A DNA stretch of 64,000 bases from Chaetoceros tenuissimus (taxonomy: Eukaryota > Bacillariophyta > Thalassiosirophyceae > Chaetocerotales > Chaetocerotaceae), in NCBI GenBank assembly GCA_021927905.1, contig BLLK01000027.1, forward strand, positions 186,001-250,000, given 5' to 3'. The notes beneath the pieces are model-generated. The model was not told where the DNA came from and searched no databases. It saw nothing but the letters and a program-made list of their open reading frames with translations. Positions 50,327-60,968 of the stretch are shown here, one piece after another. Positions within the stretch are counted from its first letter, which is position 1. The number at the start of each line of letters is the position of its first letter. A program made the translations under genes and the position numbers.

Positions 50327-51946
50327 CTATGAATATTCTTTCCCCGTCAAAGTTTCAAGTGCTACTTGCGCCTCTAATTCTAACGCTCTGTGACACGAAA
50401 CTCCTGCCCGCAAAGCTTTCTCTAGAAGACTTTCTATGGACTGAGGTGGACTTCCTACAGTGGCTCCGCTTAAAAATCGTCGCCCTGTAACTGAATAAGA
50501 TGCCATTAGATGCAAATATTTTGCAGCATAGGTTGCTTCATGAGCTGTACCGATTTCATGAGCTGGTGGTCTATTGGCTCCTGCCAAGTCATTTCCAATA
50601 GTATTCAGTATTTCCGTCGTCATAAAGTGTTCACAAGAAGGCTTTACCAAAAGTGGAAAATCGCTCGAGTGATTGATAACTATTTGCAGTGCATTGGTCA
50701 AAATCTGCAATGCAATTCTATGAAATTTGACGTAAAAATCTGAAAATATGATACATTCAGATTCTTCTTGATCAGAATCATTTGCACTGCTTTCATCATC
50801 AAGTCCACTTCCAGCGATTAAATGGGTAGAGGTGGATGGATTTGAAGAAGAAGCATAGTTACCAGACACAAATGACTGTATCCGTTCGTGTAATCTAGAT
50901 AGAGAACGCATCCGTCTCTGCTCTTCGCTATCTGCAACATTATCCCATTTTTTATTTGACGAACCCAACACTGTTAGACTTGACAAATATGCTTGTTCTA
51001 AACCAGATGAATTGATGTCAGTAAGTAGTGCAACACTTTCTAGACCTGCTAATATTGCATCTAATCTATCCCTTTCCAAGTTTTCCAATGCTACAGAAAG
51101 TGCATGAAATGTTGCATCAGTTCCTTTTCTTATAGGACTGTGAAGGCAAGAAGCAGCCATCAAGTTCAGTTTTCGGACATCCACAAGACCTGGTAGAGCA
51201 TCACTATTCATAGATTGTATATACTCTGTTGAAAGTTTTCCAAATGGAATCATGGCTCTCGAACGTTTAAACCCAAATCCGAGTGGATGCATCAGAGCAA
51301 CTTTTGTAGAAAGTAAATCATGAAGCCCATCACTTTCTCCTTTGGCACTTGACAGTATAGCTCGACAGTCTCTATGAAACGAAATTGTATCGCCTCGAAT
51401 TCTCAAACACTCGACAATAATTCCATGTGAAAAGTCCAACTTTGAATGTGCTAATGACTGAGCACCACTATCTGTTGAATCCATGGATAAGTCTATAGAA
51501 CTCTTCCCCACTTCTCTATTTTGATTCCTAAATTGCCCACTAATTGTTCCTTTCCCACCCCTATACAATGATATTGAATATACAACCCCATTTTGGTTCA
51601 AACAAGTTGCAGTAGGTGTTGCACCTTCCGAGTCATATTCGACAACAATACTTCGTTTCAATAAGCACTGTGATATTCTACTTGCAACTATGGATGGTGT
51701 AGCAGATGTATCCCCTATATATGCCATACAATTTGGGGGGATAGGAGGATGCAAAGGTGGGATGCTTTTTAATTTTGAATCTTGAACATCCCAATTAGAT
51801 CGAATAGAAGTATTATTTGTAAATGAAGTAGAAGAATGACTATGTGAATGGTCTGGAGATAAGATTTCATCATATTGTATGGTAGGCAATCCCTCTGATA
51901 ATCTTGGTAGCGATATTGGAGACGGTCTTTGCACTGCTACTGACAT
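50327..51946 (-). CDS. Unrecognised protein, member B of the tandem paralog pair
   Basis: From the ATG at 51946 it has 539 residues. It aligns by eye along most of its length with the neighbour at 48277. Shared blocks are PSIVASRISQCLLKRSIVVEY and SISLYRGG; TISFHRDCRAILSSAKG; RDRLDAILAGLESVALLTDINSSGLEQAYLSS; and FHRIALQILTNALQIV. The frame stays open upstream of 51946 for 33 codons to an acceptor-like CCTAG at 52047, so the coding region probably begins earlier. A donor-like GAGCAAAG|GTATGT ends a candidate exon at 52694 in the same phase as paralog A. But no in-frame ATG is visible there, so the true N-terminus is unresolved. Confidence 0.7.
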   Translation of the reverse strand: MSVAVQRPSPISLPRLSEGLPTIQYDEILSPDHSHSHSSTSFTNNTSIRSNWDVQDSKLKSIPPLHPPIPPNCMAYIGDTSATPSIVASRISQCLLKRSIVVEYDSEGATPTATCLNQNGVVYSISLYRGGKGTISGQFRNQNREVGKSSIDLSMDSTDSGAQSLAHSKLDFSHGIIVECLRIRGDTISFHRDCRAILSSAKGESDGLHDLLSTKVALMHPLGFGFKRSRAMIPFGKLSTEYIQSMNSDALPGLVDVRKLNLMAASCLHSPIRKGTDATFHALSVALENLERDRLDAILAGLESVALLTDINSSGLEQAYLSSLTVLGSSNKKWDNVADSEEQRRMRSLSRLHERIQSFVSGNYASSSNPSTSTHLIAGSGLDDESSANDSDQEESECIIFSDFYVKFHRIALQILTNALQIVINHSSDFPLLVKPSCEHFMTTEILNTIGNDLAGANRPPAHEIGTAHEATYAAKYLHLMASYSVTGRRFLSGATVGSPPQSIESLLEKALRAGVSCHRALELEAQVALETLTGKEYS

Positions 51947-53220
51947 TGTTTTCTGTGATGATGACGGCGTCTGTGAAGATTCTGTTGAATGACTAGCGTC
52001 TCTTGAATTATCTGTTCTTGCAATATATGAACTATCTTTTTCTTTCCTAGGAAATGGAAAAGGTAAAAAGATCGTGAGGTTTCAATCGTGGTATTGAAAC
52101 TAAGCGCATGGAATAAGATCAAAGAATCTTGCAAAGCTTTGATGGTGAACAGAAATACATGCGTATCTTGACTTCAAGAATCAATCAGAATTCACTTGAA
52201 TTGGGTTGATAATATCAAAGACTGTAGAAAGAGTCTCAGAACAAATGCCCGAATCCTTCTCTGTGCGTATTGTCAATACCTTTAAACCACAGCCATATAC
52301 ATTTCATAGATACTTACTTTTGTGCTCGTGTTTTCAAATTTTGCTTATGTGCGCCATCTTCCTCCATCTTCTCAAATTTTTTAGAACCCAACTTTTTTCG
52401 TAAACGCCTCATTTTCCTATTTTATGTAGCGAGCAATACGAGCGCAGGTGATTTACTCTTTTCCTATGATAAAGTATACTTGCTCCAAGTAAGAAGTTTT
52501 CTGTTTGTTCTCTTAGTAAATTATCTCTTTCACACATAATGAAACATGCAGAGAAGCTGAGTCGTTTTAATAGCTCATAGAACTAAGAATGAGTGCGAAA
52601 TTATCATCAGCAGCAAGAAAGTTAGATGGGACTGGGATCGGCTATTTTTGACGCTAGATGACGTTTTTATGAGGATATTTTAGTAGTACATACCTTTGCT
52701 CGCAAAACTGCAAGTTACTAACTTTTTGCTCTTTTGTGTTGACCCAACTTCCTCTTATGCCTCTCCTTTAGCTGTTGTGTACTGCACGGTCTTCGAAGCC
52801 ATCCTTCCTCGGTTTATTTGAAGTGTAAGGATCAGGTAAGCCACTGCTTCTAATCTATTAAGAATCTTTATTCCTAGTGTATTTGTCTAGGTGGACAACA
52901 GGGTTTTGGTGCATGTGTTTGGGCGAATAGGCGTTCCAACAAACCGTGATGAGAAGCTTGGAATTACATTATTTACGAGTATGTCAAACCTGTAATTATG
53001 AATCTGAAGCAAACTAAATCAACACAAAAAAAAGAGAATATAATAGTGATACATATAAATCCATTGCACCCGCTAGACTCCAAGAGGAGAGAACCATAGT
53101 TATATTTTTTATTGACATATCGCTCACCAAAAATTTCGCCTTTTACAGTTGGAGTATTGGTTCTTTTCCGACTATCAAGTCGATCCTCACTGAAAACATC
53201 AAATCACCCAATAATAAACT
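51947..53220. other. Region upstream of paralog B and PP1-A
   Basis: About 1.3 kb. On the minus strand it probably holds the first intron (52047-52693) and leader exon of paralog B. On the plus strand a GATCAG|GTAAGC donor at 52836 and a TTTTACAG acceptor at 53148 suggest a leader intron of PP1-A. The ORFs at 52206-52539 have no recognisable content. Confidence 0.35.
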
Positions 53221-54421
53221 ATGATCCGTCAAAATAGTCACTCCAACCAGCCGGATGAGGCATGGGTAGATGGGATTATTGATACTCTTCTATCCGCCCG
53301 TTCTAAAAAGCCAGGTACCCCGACTGACTTGCCTGTAAATGATATCTTGACTTTGTGTAACCTTGCTAGGGAAATTCTTTTGAGTCAGCCAATGCTTCTA
53401 GAGCTTGGGGCGCCAATTAAGATCTGCGGTGATATTCATGGACAATATAATGATTTGTTGAGGCTTTTTGAATATGGAGGATTTCCTCCTGAGGTGAGTA
53501 TTGGAAATGACCGTTCTCGGAAGAATTAAAATACTTTGCGCTTGTTTTAAGAATATATACTATTGTCATAGATATGATGATCATAGTTTTCTCATCTTTG
53601 TGTGTCTCATTCTTTCAAAATACAATGTTCTCACCTTTCTCTTTTCATCCAAAGTCCAACTATCTTTTCCTTGGTGACTACGTTGACCGTGGAAAGCAGT
53701 CAATTGAGGTTGTCTGCCTTCTTTTCGCTTATAAAATCAAGTATCCGGAGAATTTCTTCATCTTGAGAGGAAACCATGAGTGCGCAGGTATTAACCGCAT
53801 ATATGGATTCTATGACGAATGTCGCCGTCGTTTCAGCGTGAAAGTATGGAAGCAGTTTTGCAACACCTTCAATTGTTTGCCATGTACTGCAATTATCGAT
53901 GACAAGATCATCTGTATGCATGGAGGATTAAGTCCTCAGCTGAGCAACGTTGATCAAATACAGAATATTAGTAGACCTTGTGAGGTACCTGACACAGGTC
54001 TCCTCTGTGATTTGTTGTGGTCCGACCCAGATGTTGACCAATCGGTGAGTTTTTCTTGTAGTCAGCATATCATATTTCTTTTTGTAAACGTTTCTAACTT
54101 GTACGTATGTAGGGATGGAATGAAAACGATCGTGGTGTTTCTTTTACTTTTGGTATAGATGTAGTACATGAATTCCTTCATCGTCATGATCTTGATCTTG
54201 TAGTGCGAGCGCATCAAGTAGTTGAAGATGGATATGAATTTTTCGCGAACCGTGAGTTGGTAACAGTTTTCTCTGCTCCGAACTATTGTGGAGAATTCGA
54301 TAATGCTGGAGCTATGATGACTGTTGATGACACGCTAATGTGTTCCTTCCAGATATTGAAACCTGCTAGTGCAGCGCAACAAGCAAGAAATGCACAGAAC
54401 GGAAGAGGAGGAAGAAGATAA
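53221..54421 (+). CDS. Protein phosphatase 1 catalytic subunit, copy A (3 exons)
   Basis: PP1 is the Ser/Thr phosphatase that reverses phosphorylation in many pathways. Exons are 53221-53493, 53655-54044 and 54113-54421, with introns of 161 and 68 nt, phase 0, giving 323 residues. Full PPP-family signatures are present: [57 protein letters not shown] and [16 protein letters not shown]. The last motif is typical of PP1. The metal-binding His/Asp/Asn residues are intact. The short tail ([12 protein letters not shown]) is basic. It is a tandem neighbour of copy B. Confidence 0.93.
53494..53654 (+). other. PP1-A intron 1
   Basis: 161 nt, GTGAGT to ATCCAAAG, phase 0. It falls at [12 protein letters not shown], the same site as in PP1-B. 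Confidence 0.85.
54045..54112 (+). other. PP1-A intron 2
   Basis: 68 nt, GTGAGT to GTATGTAG, phase 0. The position is shared with PP1-B. Confidence 0.85.
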
Positions 54422-55031
54422 TCACCAAGATTTATTAGGAGTCAAGAAAGAGCCAAATATTTTAAAGTATTGCCTGGAGGATGTCGTAGGCTCTGTTTTG
54501 ATTTGATTTTTGCATTGGATAGCAGAGGGTGTTGTTATATTCAATTTTCCAATAAGATTCTATTTTTCACTGAAAACTGAGGAGAGTTGGATATTCCATT
54601 GCACACAGACAAAACTAACATGGATATAAGAAAGCATTGCTATACCAGCACATTATTATTTTTTAATTTCACAATTTTATTGTTGAATTTGATATCTATT
54701 TAGTTTCTTTATGACGTATCTACTGTACTTACAGAACTATTGGTGAAATTGAAAAGGCCTTTAGTTTCAAAATATCGTCTGGTCTTCATCCGTCAGCTCC
54801 CTGCAACCAGCAGTTTTTCAACGAGCACTCGTACAAAAAGTACTTACGTGCCAACAATGCTGCAACATTTTCCAGTTGGCAAAGTTGAGTGGGCAGACAT
54901 GCATATTCGCCTATTTGTTGCATTTGCTTCCTTCATTGCCAAAGTTTCCTTCCTTTTCATTTATCTAACAGTTGCAGAAACAATACATAGTATCTTCACT
55001 ATTTAGAAAAGTATAATTTCAAATAAATATA
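54422..55031. promoter_or_regulatory. Spacer between PP1 copies
   Basis: About 610 nt. An 88-codon ORF at 54740-55006 is open, but a second frame is open over part of it and neither has recognisable content. It should hold the PP1-B promoter. Confidence 0.3.
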
Positions 55032-56145
55032 ATGACAGAAAACAAAAACGAGCAATGGCTTGATAATATCATTAGCAATCTTATTGCGGCGAAGAATAGC
55101 AAGGCTGGTACACCTGTGTCCTTGAACCAACAAGATTGTACACAACTATGTGAACAAGCCAGGATGATCCTCTTGGGTCAACCGATGCTATTGGAGCTTG
55201 GTGCTCCAATCAAAATTTGTGGAGATATCCATGGGCAGTTTAATGATTTGCTGAGATTATTCGAATATGGTGGCTTCCCACCAGAGGTGAGTGAACATTT
55301 GACGTGCACCATTATCACAGATTACATATTCCACAATATTCAAAGCTAATGTATGTTTATGTACCATTTATTTTGTAGTCCAACTATCTTTTTCTCGGAG
55401 ACTATGTTGATAGAGGAAAGCAGTCCATTGAGGTAATATGTCTTCTTTTTGCTTACAAGATTAAATATCCCGAGAACTTCTTCATTTTGAGAGGAAACCA
55501 TGAAGCTTCAGGTATTAACAGAATTTATGGATTTTATGATGAGTGTCGTCGTCGTTACAGTGTTAAAATGTGGAAGACTTTTTGTAGTGCATTTGAATGC
55601 CTTCCGTGTACTGCTGTTATTGATGATAAAATCATTTGTATGCATGGAGGACTAAGTCCTGAATTACAAAAACTTGAACAAATCAGTGAAATTCAGCGTC
55701 CATGTGATGTACCTGATGTAGGTCTTCTTTGTGATTTGTTATGGTCTGATCCAGATGCTTCAAGTGAGGTAAGTTGACTTTGGGTCTTTCTCGTTTTGAA
55801 CAAATGTGGTCATTCGTGTATAATCTCATATTACATTCTCTCTTTCTTGAATAGACTTACCAACACAATGATCGAGGAGTTTCTTTCACTTTTGGCCCAA
55901 GAATTGTCTCTGATTTCTTAAAGAAGCACGATCTTGATCTTGTAGTACGAGCGCATCAAGTAGTTGAAGATGGATACGAGTTTTTTGCCGGAAGAGAACT
56001 TGTCACTGTTTTTTCAGCGCCAAATTATTGTGGAGAATTCGATAATGCTGGAGCTATGATGACTGTTGACGAAACTCTGATGTGTTCGTTCCAAATTCTG
56101 AAACCGGCTACAAATCAACAGAGAAAACATTACAATGGATTTTAA
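55032..56145 (+). CDS. Protein phosphatase 1 catalytic subunit, copy B (3 exons)
   Basis: Exons are 55032-55286, 55379-55768 and 55855-56145, with introns of 92 and 86 nt, phase 0, in the same places as copy A; the product is 311 residues. Catalytic motifs are intact ([60 protein letters not shown]). It differs from copy A mainly at the N-terminus, in the stretch after DPDAS and in a shorter tail ([10 protein letters not shown]). It is a tandem duplicate with divergent synonymous sites except for nearly identical patches in exon 3. Confidence 0.93.
55287..55378 (+). other. PP1-B intron 1
   Basis: 92 nt, GTGAGT to TTTTGTAG, phase 0. Confidence 0.85.
55769..55854 (+). other. PP1-B intron 2
   Basis: 86 nt, GTAAGT to TTGAATAG, phase 0. 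Confidence 0.85.
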
Positions 56146-56722
56146 ACAAATGGTATACAGGAAAGGGTGATGATTTTTACTTGTGGATCGACAATTGCAA
56201 AACTACCGCTACAGTAGATGATAAGAGAATACTAAATTGCATATAGGGACTTTGCATTTTACGTTTCGGGTGGTTTTGTGACTGACATCATCTTGTACTT
56301 TTAATTTCGCTTCTCAATGCCTGTTTTTAAAACACACTCCCAAGGTCCATGATGTATCTTTTATCTAATATTTCGAGCAATTTCTCCATTAATATCAATC
56401 ATAAATTACTCTTTTCGTAGCACTATGAAGATATCATACCTACATCATAGCGGCTTGAACTTCTAAGAACAATCAAAATTTAAAAATTTACCATGCGTGA
56501 TACCCTAGCTAGATAGTAGTCTTTTCTTATTATGTGGCATGCAGTTGGATGAGTCATTTGCCACCACATCCAGTCGTATCTTCCCTCGCATCAGCACAAA
56601 AGCATTCATCATACGTACATCATCATCATACCACTCCTTTCTTCTTTTCAACTCTCTGTTTCACCATAAAAATACACCGTCAACAGATCAGCTAACCATT
56701 TCGAAGTAATTGACCTAAACTT
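56146..56722. promoter_or_regulatory. Intergenic region upstream of KMO-like gene
   Basis: About 580 nt, AT-rich. The right end is the promoter and leader of the monooxygenase. No gene is supported. Confidence 0.3.
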
Positions 56723-58222
56723 ATGTCCAGTTCTACAAAAGAAATCAGAAAGGTTGTTGTTTCAGGGGCAGGCCCAGCGGGTATTCTGTGCTCGGCATTG
56801 CTTTTGGCAAGAAACGAGGAGGAAGACGCAACAATCATTTACGATGTCACTTTGGTGGATGGTCGCCAGGACTTTGGTGCTCTTTCCAAAGAGGAACTGT
56901 CTGAATCGTTCCGTAGTTGGATGTTAGGACTCGCAAATCATGGAATGGATAGCATCAGAGAAATTCCTGATCTTTACAATAACTACGTAAAAGGAGAAGG
57001 AGTGGAGCTGGAAGAATTAAATCTCTATCTTGGTAGCAAAAAGATTACACAGGGAGTCGCCGATGATATTGATACAAGTAATCTTGATGCATTTATCGTG
57101 GATAGAAATTTTATCGTGGCTGCTCTTGCTAGATATGTGAGAGATACCCATACCTCAAATAAGTATTACACAGCGATGTATGACACCACTTGCCAGTATG
57201 TAGACTATGAAAACAAACAGGTTCTTGTCAGAAATGTTCAAACAAAAAAGGAAGAGTATATTCCATATGATTTGCTAATTGGCTGCGATGGTGTGCGATC
57301 CGTTGTGAGAGAGGCGTTGATTAAATGCCATTCTGATTTCACATGCAAAGTATCAGATATCTTTCAAGAATTCAAGGCTGTTCATGTAGACAGGCCGAAA
57401 GAATTGTCTGCAAAGGGTATGAGCTTGCTTCCTAACATTTTTAAGAACTGTCAAGGAATTGCACTTCCTGAGACTGGTGGAAAGGTCAATATCTCGATCG
57501 GAGTGCCAAGAAACTTGTATGAAGAACTCGATGAAGAATTGAAGAGTGACGATTATAAAGTTGTTTCAAAATATCTTAAGGAGAACTTCAAGGCATTTGA
57601 ACTTGTAGACTACGATGACTATGCAAAGCAGTGGGTTGGTCAGCGTTGGAATCAAACTGGTATGGTTCATTGTAACAAGTACCATTCCAGCAAGATGAAT
57701 ATTGTTATTATGGGAGATGCTGCTCACGCTACATCTCCAAGCATTGGTATGGGTATGAATACTGCTCTGAGAGATGCCAGAGTCTTTTATCAATTACTCA
57801 AAAAGAACAAGGATGATATTGAGAAGACTCTCCCTCAATTTTCTGAGGAAAGAGTCAAGGAAGGCAATAGTCTTTCCTCTTTAGCATTCAACTTGTATTG
57901 CTTGGATAGTAAAATGCAGACAATGGAAGTATTGCATATGATCATACGAACTTTTTTGCACAAGAAGTTTCCGAAACTAGTCACTAACCATCCTCAAAAC
58001 ATGATTGGGATGAGAGATGTTGCATTGAGTGATGTTTACGATCTTGCTACGAGACTGAACATTATCCCCAAACTTCGTGCGAGAAATGAACTCATTCAAC
58101 ACCAGTACTTTGAAAAACTTACTGGAATGACGAAGCCTGAAAAGAAGAAGTATACTGGAGCCATCATAAGTGCTTTTGTTGCAATTTCAGCAGTCATGAT
58201 CGCGTTAATAGTGAAGGAATAA
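56723..58222 (+). CDS. FAD-dependent monooxygenase, kynurenine 3-monooxygenase-like
   Basis: The family uses FAD and NADPH to hydroxylate aromatic substrates; kynurenine 3-monooxygenase acts on the mitochondrial outer membrane. The 499 residues show the Rossmann GAGPAG motif (15-20), the DLLIGCDGVRSVVR (DG) motif and the GDAAHATSPSIGMGMNTALRDA (GD) motif that binds the FAD ribityl. A C-terminal hydrophobic anchor (IISAFVAISAVMIALIV) with two basic or acidic residues after it matches the membrane-anchored KMO layout. The substrate is inferred from architecture only; another aromatic hydroxylase is possible. Confidence 0.8.
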   Translation: MSSSTKEIRKVVVSGAGPAGILCSALLLARNEEEDATIIYDVTLVDGRQDFGALSKEELSESFRSWMLGLANHGMDSIREIPDLYNNYVKGEGVELEELNLYLGSKKITQGVADDIDTSNLDAFIVDRNFIVAALARYVRDTHTSNKYYTAMYDTTCQYVDYENKQVLVRNVQTKKEEYIPYDLLIGCDGVRSVVREALIKCHSDFTCKVSDIFQEFKAVHVDRPKELSAKGMSLLPNIFKNCQGIALPETGGKVNISIGVPRNLYEELDEELKSDDYKVVSKYLKENFKAFELVDYDDYAKQWVGQRWNQTGMVHCNKYHSSKMNIVIMGDAAHATSPSIGMGMNTALRDARVFYQLLKKNKDDIEKTLPQFSEERVKEGNSLSSLAFNLYCLDSKMQTMEVLHMIIRTFLHKKFPKLVTNHPQNMIGMRDVALSDVYDLATRLNIIPKLRARNELIQHQYFEKLTGMTKPEKKKYTGAIISAFVAISAVMIALIVKE

Positions 58223-58340
58223 GTTTCCGTGCAAAGAGTATTCGTGTTGTGAATAAAATAATATTAGTACATTGATTTTAGATTTTTCCGTGATTGCCAA
58301 CTACTTAGGAATAGTTTCGCTCCGAATTACGTATTGCACT

Positions 58341-59231
58341 TCACGATATTACACAAATTCTGCTTTCAGTCTCATTCCCTACTTCAAACTCATTGTCCTC
58401 TTCGTCTTTACAAATATTTATATCGTCAAAACACATTCCCTCTATACTCTTTGACATTGCTTCTGAGATTGAAGCATGACTAAGTTGAAGAAAGTTTCTT
58501 TTGAAATCTTGGTCAAGAGGAGGTTTAACTTCTTTTATCCAGTTCCAATAGTCGTCAAGTTCTCTTCCATCATTGTAAGTTGATACATATTTGATACTCT
58601 GATTACATGCAGGACAACTTTGAAGTGCGTCTAGTTGGAAATAGCAATCGTCACAGAGACACATATGTTCACATGGAAAGAAAACTTTTGATATTGTTTT
58701 TACATTTGGGTTGAATACAACTTTGGTTTCTTTTCCTGATATTTTCTTTGCAGGAGAGTTACATGAGTGACAAGTAATCTCTTCCTCCTCGTTGTAAGGT
58801 CTATATTTTAGATTTTTCGTATAATTATCCACCATAGCTATGTAGTCTTTTGTATATCGGTGATTTCTTTTGCTATTCAACAGTCTAAAGAATCCTGTTC
58901 GATCCATTATCATTCTTGGCTTGTTAGTCTCATGTCTTCCTCGTGTTGCGTTTGATGGAAGAATCAATTGTTGGTGAATATGTGGCTCATGTTGCACTCT
59001 AAGCAGAGAATTCCGTTGTTGTAAAAGGTTTTCCTTCAGTTTTTCGATATGTCGAGACGATTTCTCTATCTTTGAAGTAATTTCATCCCTCTGTTCAAGA
59101 AAGCTCTTCATCAATGAAACATTCGATGTGATTCTAGAATTATGAGAAACATCTGTACTGTAAGATGAAGATAGATGATTTCTCATTGCCAAGAAGTCGT
59201 TCCTCACTTTGTCTCTTTTTCTTTCCTCCAT
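58341..59231 (-). CDS. RING-type zinc finger protein
   Basis: This 296-residue protein is a likely E3 ubiquitin ligase. A coiled-coil-prone N-terminus (about 50-85) is followed by a cysteine-rich segment: CHSC, then PCEHMCLCDDC about 30 residues later, then CPAC after another about 14. This is a C3HC4 RING pattern with a longer first loop. The acidic tail (EDEEDNEFEVGNETE) is unremarkable. The ATG at 59231 follows a GTG that would add two residues. The gene is convergent with the KMO-like gene (118 nt). Confidence 0.75.
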   Translation of the reverse strand: MEERKRDKVRNDFLAMRNHLSSSYSTDVSHNSRITSNVSLMKSFLEQRDEITSKIEKSSRHIEKLKENLLQQRNSLLRVQHEPHIHQQLILPSNATRGRHETNKPRMIMDRTGFFRLLNSKRNHRYTKDYIAMVDNYTKNLKYRPYNEEEEITCHSCNSPAKKISGKETKVVFNPNVKTISKVFFPCEHMCLCDDCYFQLDALQSCPACNQSIKYVSTYNDGRELDDYWNWIKEVKPPLDQDFKRNFLQLSHASISEAMSKSIEGMCFDDINICKDEEDNEFEVGNETESRICVIS

Positions 59232-59543
59232 TTTCACTCTATTGTCATTGAAGAGATGAGCAGTGAGTTCAAAGTATGTTCATGAATTCGAAATGAAAAT
59301 CCAAATGAAAAATTCGAAAAAAATCATGTAGATAGCTATTTAACGTATTGTAGCTATATCGTAGACACCAATCCCCCTTCCCCTCTTGTTCAAACAAAAG
59401 GATCTACTTCGTAAAAATGGTCATGGACATCGATTTTTAAATTTTTGAACCTTCTTTCCTCTCTCGTCTATGATTGCATTAGTTGCAACTGTCATTTGCT
59501 TGGTATCCATATCACAAGTCTAGTTTATTAAACAAATCTAAAT
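59232..59543. promoter_or_regulatory. Divergent promoter region
   Basis: About 310 nt between the RING and GT90-like genes. It is AT-rich and no element is recognised. Confidence 0.3.
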
Positions 59544-60968
59544 ATGCGAATTAGGAAGAAACAGCGCACAGTTGCTGGACAGGCAGTGAAAATTCTGTTG
59601 TTGATACCCATATTGATGTCAGCATTTTTATTGTACAATGCTTTATCGCATTCTAAATCAAATCATCTAGACTATGGGATTAAGCCTACGATAGATACTT
59701 GGATCACTGAAGATTTTGGCTTTGAAATGAGTAGACAACCAAAGCTAAGAAAAGATAGGTTTCCTTCGAAAGAAGATAGGTTGAAAATATATCTCAGTAA
59801 TTGGTATGCTCCACCTTGTATCAAAGATGACATGGATGAACGTGTGGGCTATGCTTACGATTTTACCTTGAAATATCCAGACCTTTCATTGAATAATCGA
59901 CAAGATCAAGAACTCTTGGGAATGATACCTGGAAGTTTTGTTGATGATATGCCAATGGTACTGACAGAAGAATATCTCAAGGGATGTTCAACTTTTATTT
60001 GTCAAGCTGGTCAAAGAATGCTACATGATGTTTGTCAAAAATACTTTCATAATGATTTCAGTGGTACATCAAATATTGGACATGAGGAATGGATTCCCGT
60101 AATTATGTATTTTGGTAAAGGTTTATTGGAAGATATGGATATCGCTTATCCATTCTTTGCCTCTCATAGACATGCTGCCAAGACCGAAAAGAGTATATCG
60201 AAAGCAATCAAAGATGTAGATTGTAACAATAGAGGTGAAAGGCAGTACAAGAATCGCCTGCACACTGTTTCCAAAGTAAAAGTGATGAGTCCAATCATTT
60301 GGGATACTTTTGATTTGAAATCTCAAGCAATCAAAGTTCTCGACGTAGATATTTCTTGGGAAGCAAAAATCAGCAAGGCAATATGGAGAGGTAAACTTAG
60401 CGGTGCAGTAGAAGGTGAAACATTTGATGCAAAATGTGCGAGCAATCTTCGGTGTACAATGGTGCTCAAGTCCACCAAAATGAAAAATGTTTGTGTAGGA
60501 ATCACCCAACAAAGAGCAGATTTATTCTTGGACTCAAAAATACATCCTGTTGTATCACCAATGTCTATTGGAGAGTTGTTGCAATATAAAATGATCATTG
60601 TGACAGAAGGTGACGGTTTTGCTACATCATTAGCATGGGCACTGTACTCGAGTAGTGTTGTCATTATGCCAAAGCCAAAAAATACGTCGTTCCTTCTTGA
60701 AGAAAAGCTAGAGCCTTGGATACATTATATCCCTGTCGAAGATGACTTCTCAGATCTTGAGAAAAAGGTAAAATTCGTAAATAAGAATAGTGAAAAGGCA
60801 AAGAAAATCTCGGAGCGAGCAACTTTATGGATACACGATTTGTACATGAGTAACGAGGCTGAAACAGAGAATGAAGCAATATCAAAAGAAATCGTAGGAA
60901 GATACATGAAATTCTTTATAAATGAGAACTCAGAAGAGTCTTTGAGCAATTATCAAGCGATCAACTAG
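59544..60968 (+). CDS. Type II membrane glycosyltransferase, CAP10/GT90-like
   Basis: GT90 enzymes transfer glucose or xylose to protein or glycan acceptors in the secretory pathway. The 474-residue protein has a basic N-terminus and a single anchor (about 15-31, ILLLIPILMSAFLLYNAL). The C-terminal half carries the family pattern: a KAIWRGKLSG motif at about 277, then SIGELLQYKMIIVTEGDGFATSLAWALYSSSVVIMP, where GDG is the binding loop, and WIHYIPV with a following coil. No ER-retention signal is seen. The acceptor is unknown. Confidence 0.75.
   Translation: MRIRKKQRTVAGQAVKILLLIPILMSAFLLYNALSHSKSNHLDYGIKPTIDTWITEDFGFEMSRQPKLRKDRFPSKEDRLKIYLSNWYAPPCIKDDMDERVGYAYDFTLKYPDLSLNNRQDQELLGMIPGSFVDDMPMVLTEEYLKGCSTFICQAGQRMLHDVCQKYFHNDFSGTSNIGHEEWIPVIMYFGKGLLEDMDIAYPFFASHRHAAKTEKSISKAIKDVDCNNRGERQYKNRLHTVSKVKVMSPIIWDTFDLKSQAIKVLDVDISWEAKISKAIWRGKLSGAVEGETFDAKCASNLRCTMVLKSTKMKNVCVGITQQRADLFLDSKIHPVVSPMSIGELLQYKMIIVTEGDGFATSLAWALYSSSVVIMPKPKNTSFLLEEKLEPWIHYIPVEDDFSDLEKKVKFVNKNSEKAKKISERATLWIHDLYMSNEAETENEAISKEIVGRYMKFFINENSEESLSNYQAIN

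Noticed and set aside
52206-52539. Phe/Cys-rich plus-strand ORFs
   Set aside because: They lie within the probable first intron of paralog B on the opposite strand.
54740-55006. 88-codon ORF between PP1 copies
   Set aside because: Another frame is open over part of the same stretch and neither has recognisable motifs. Could be a leader.
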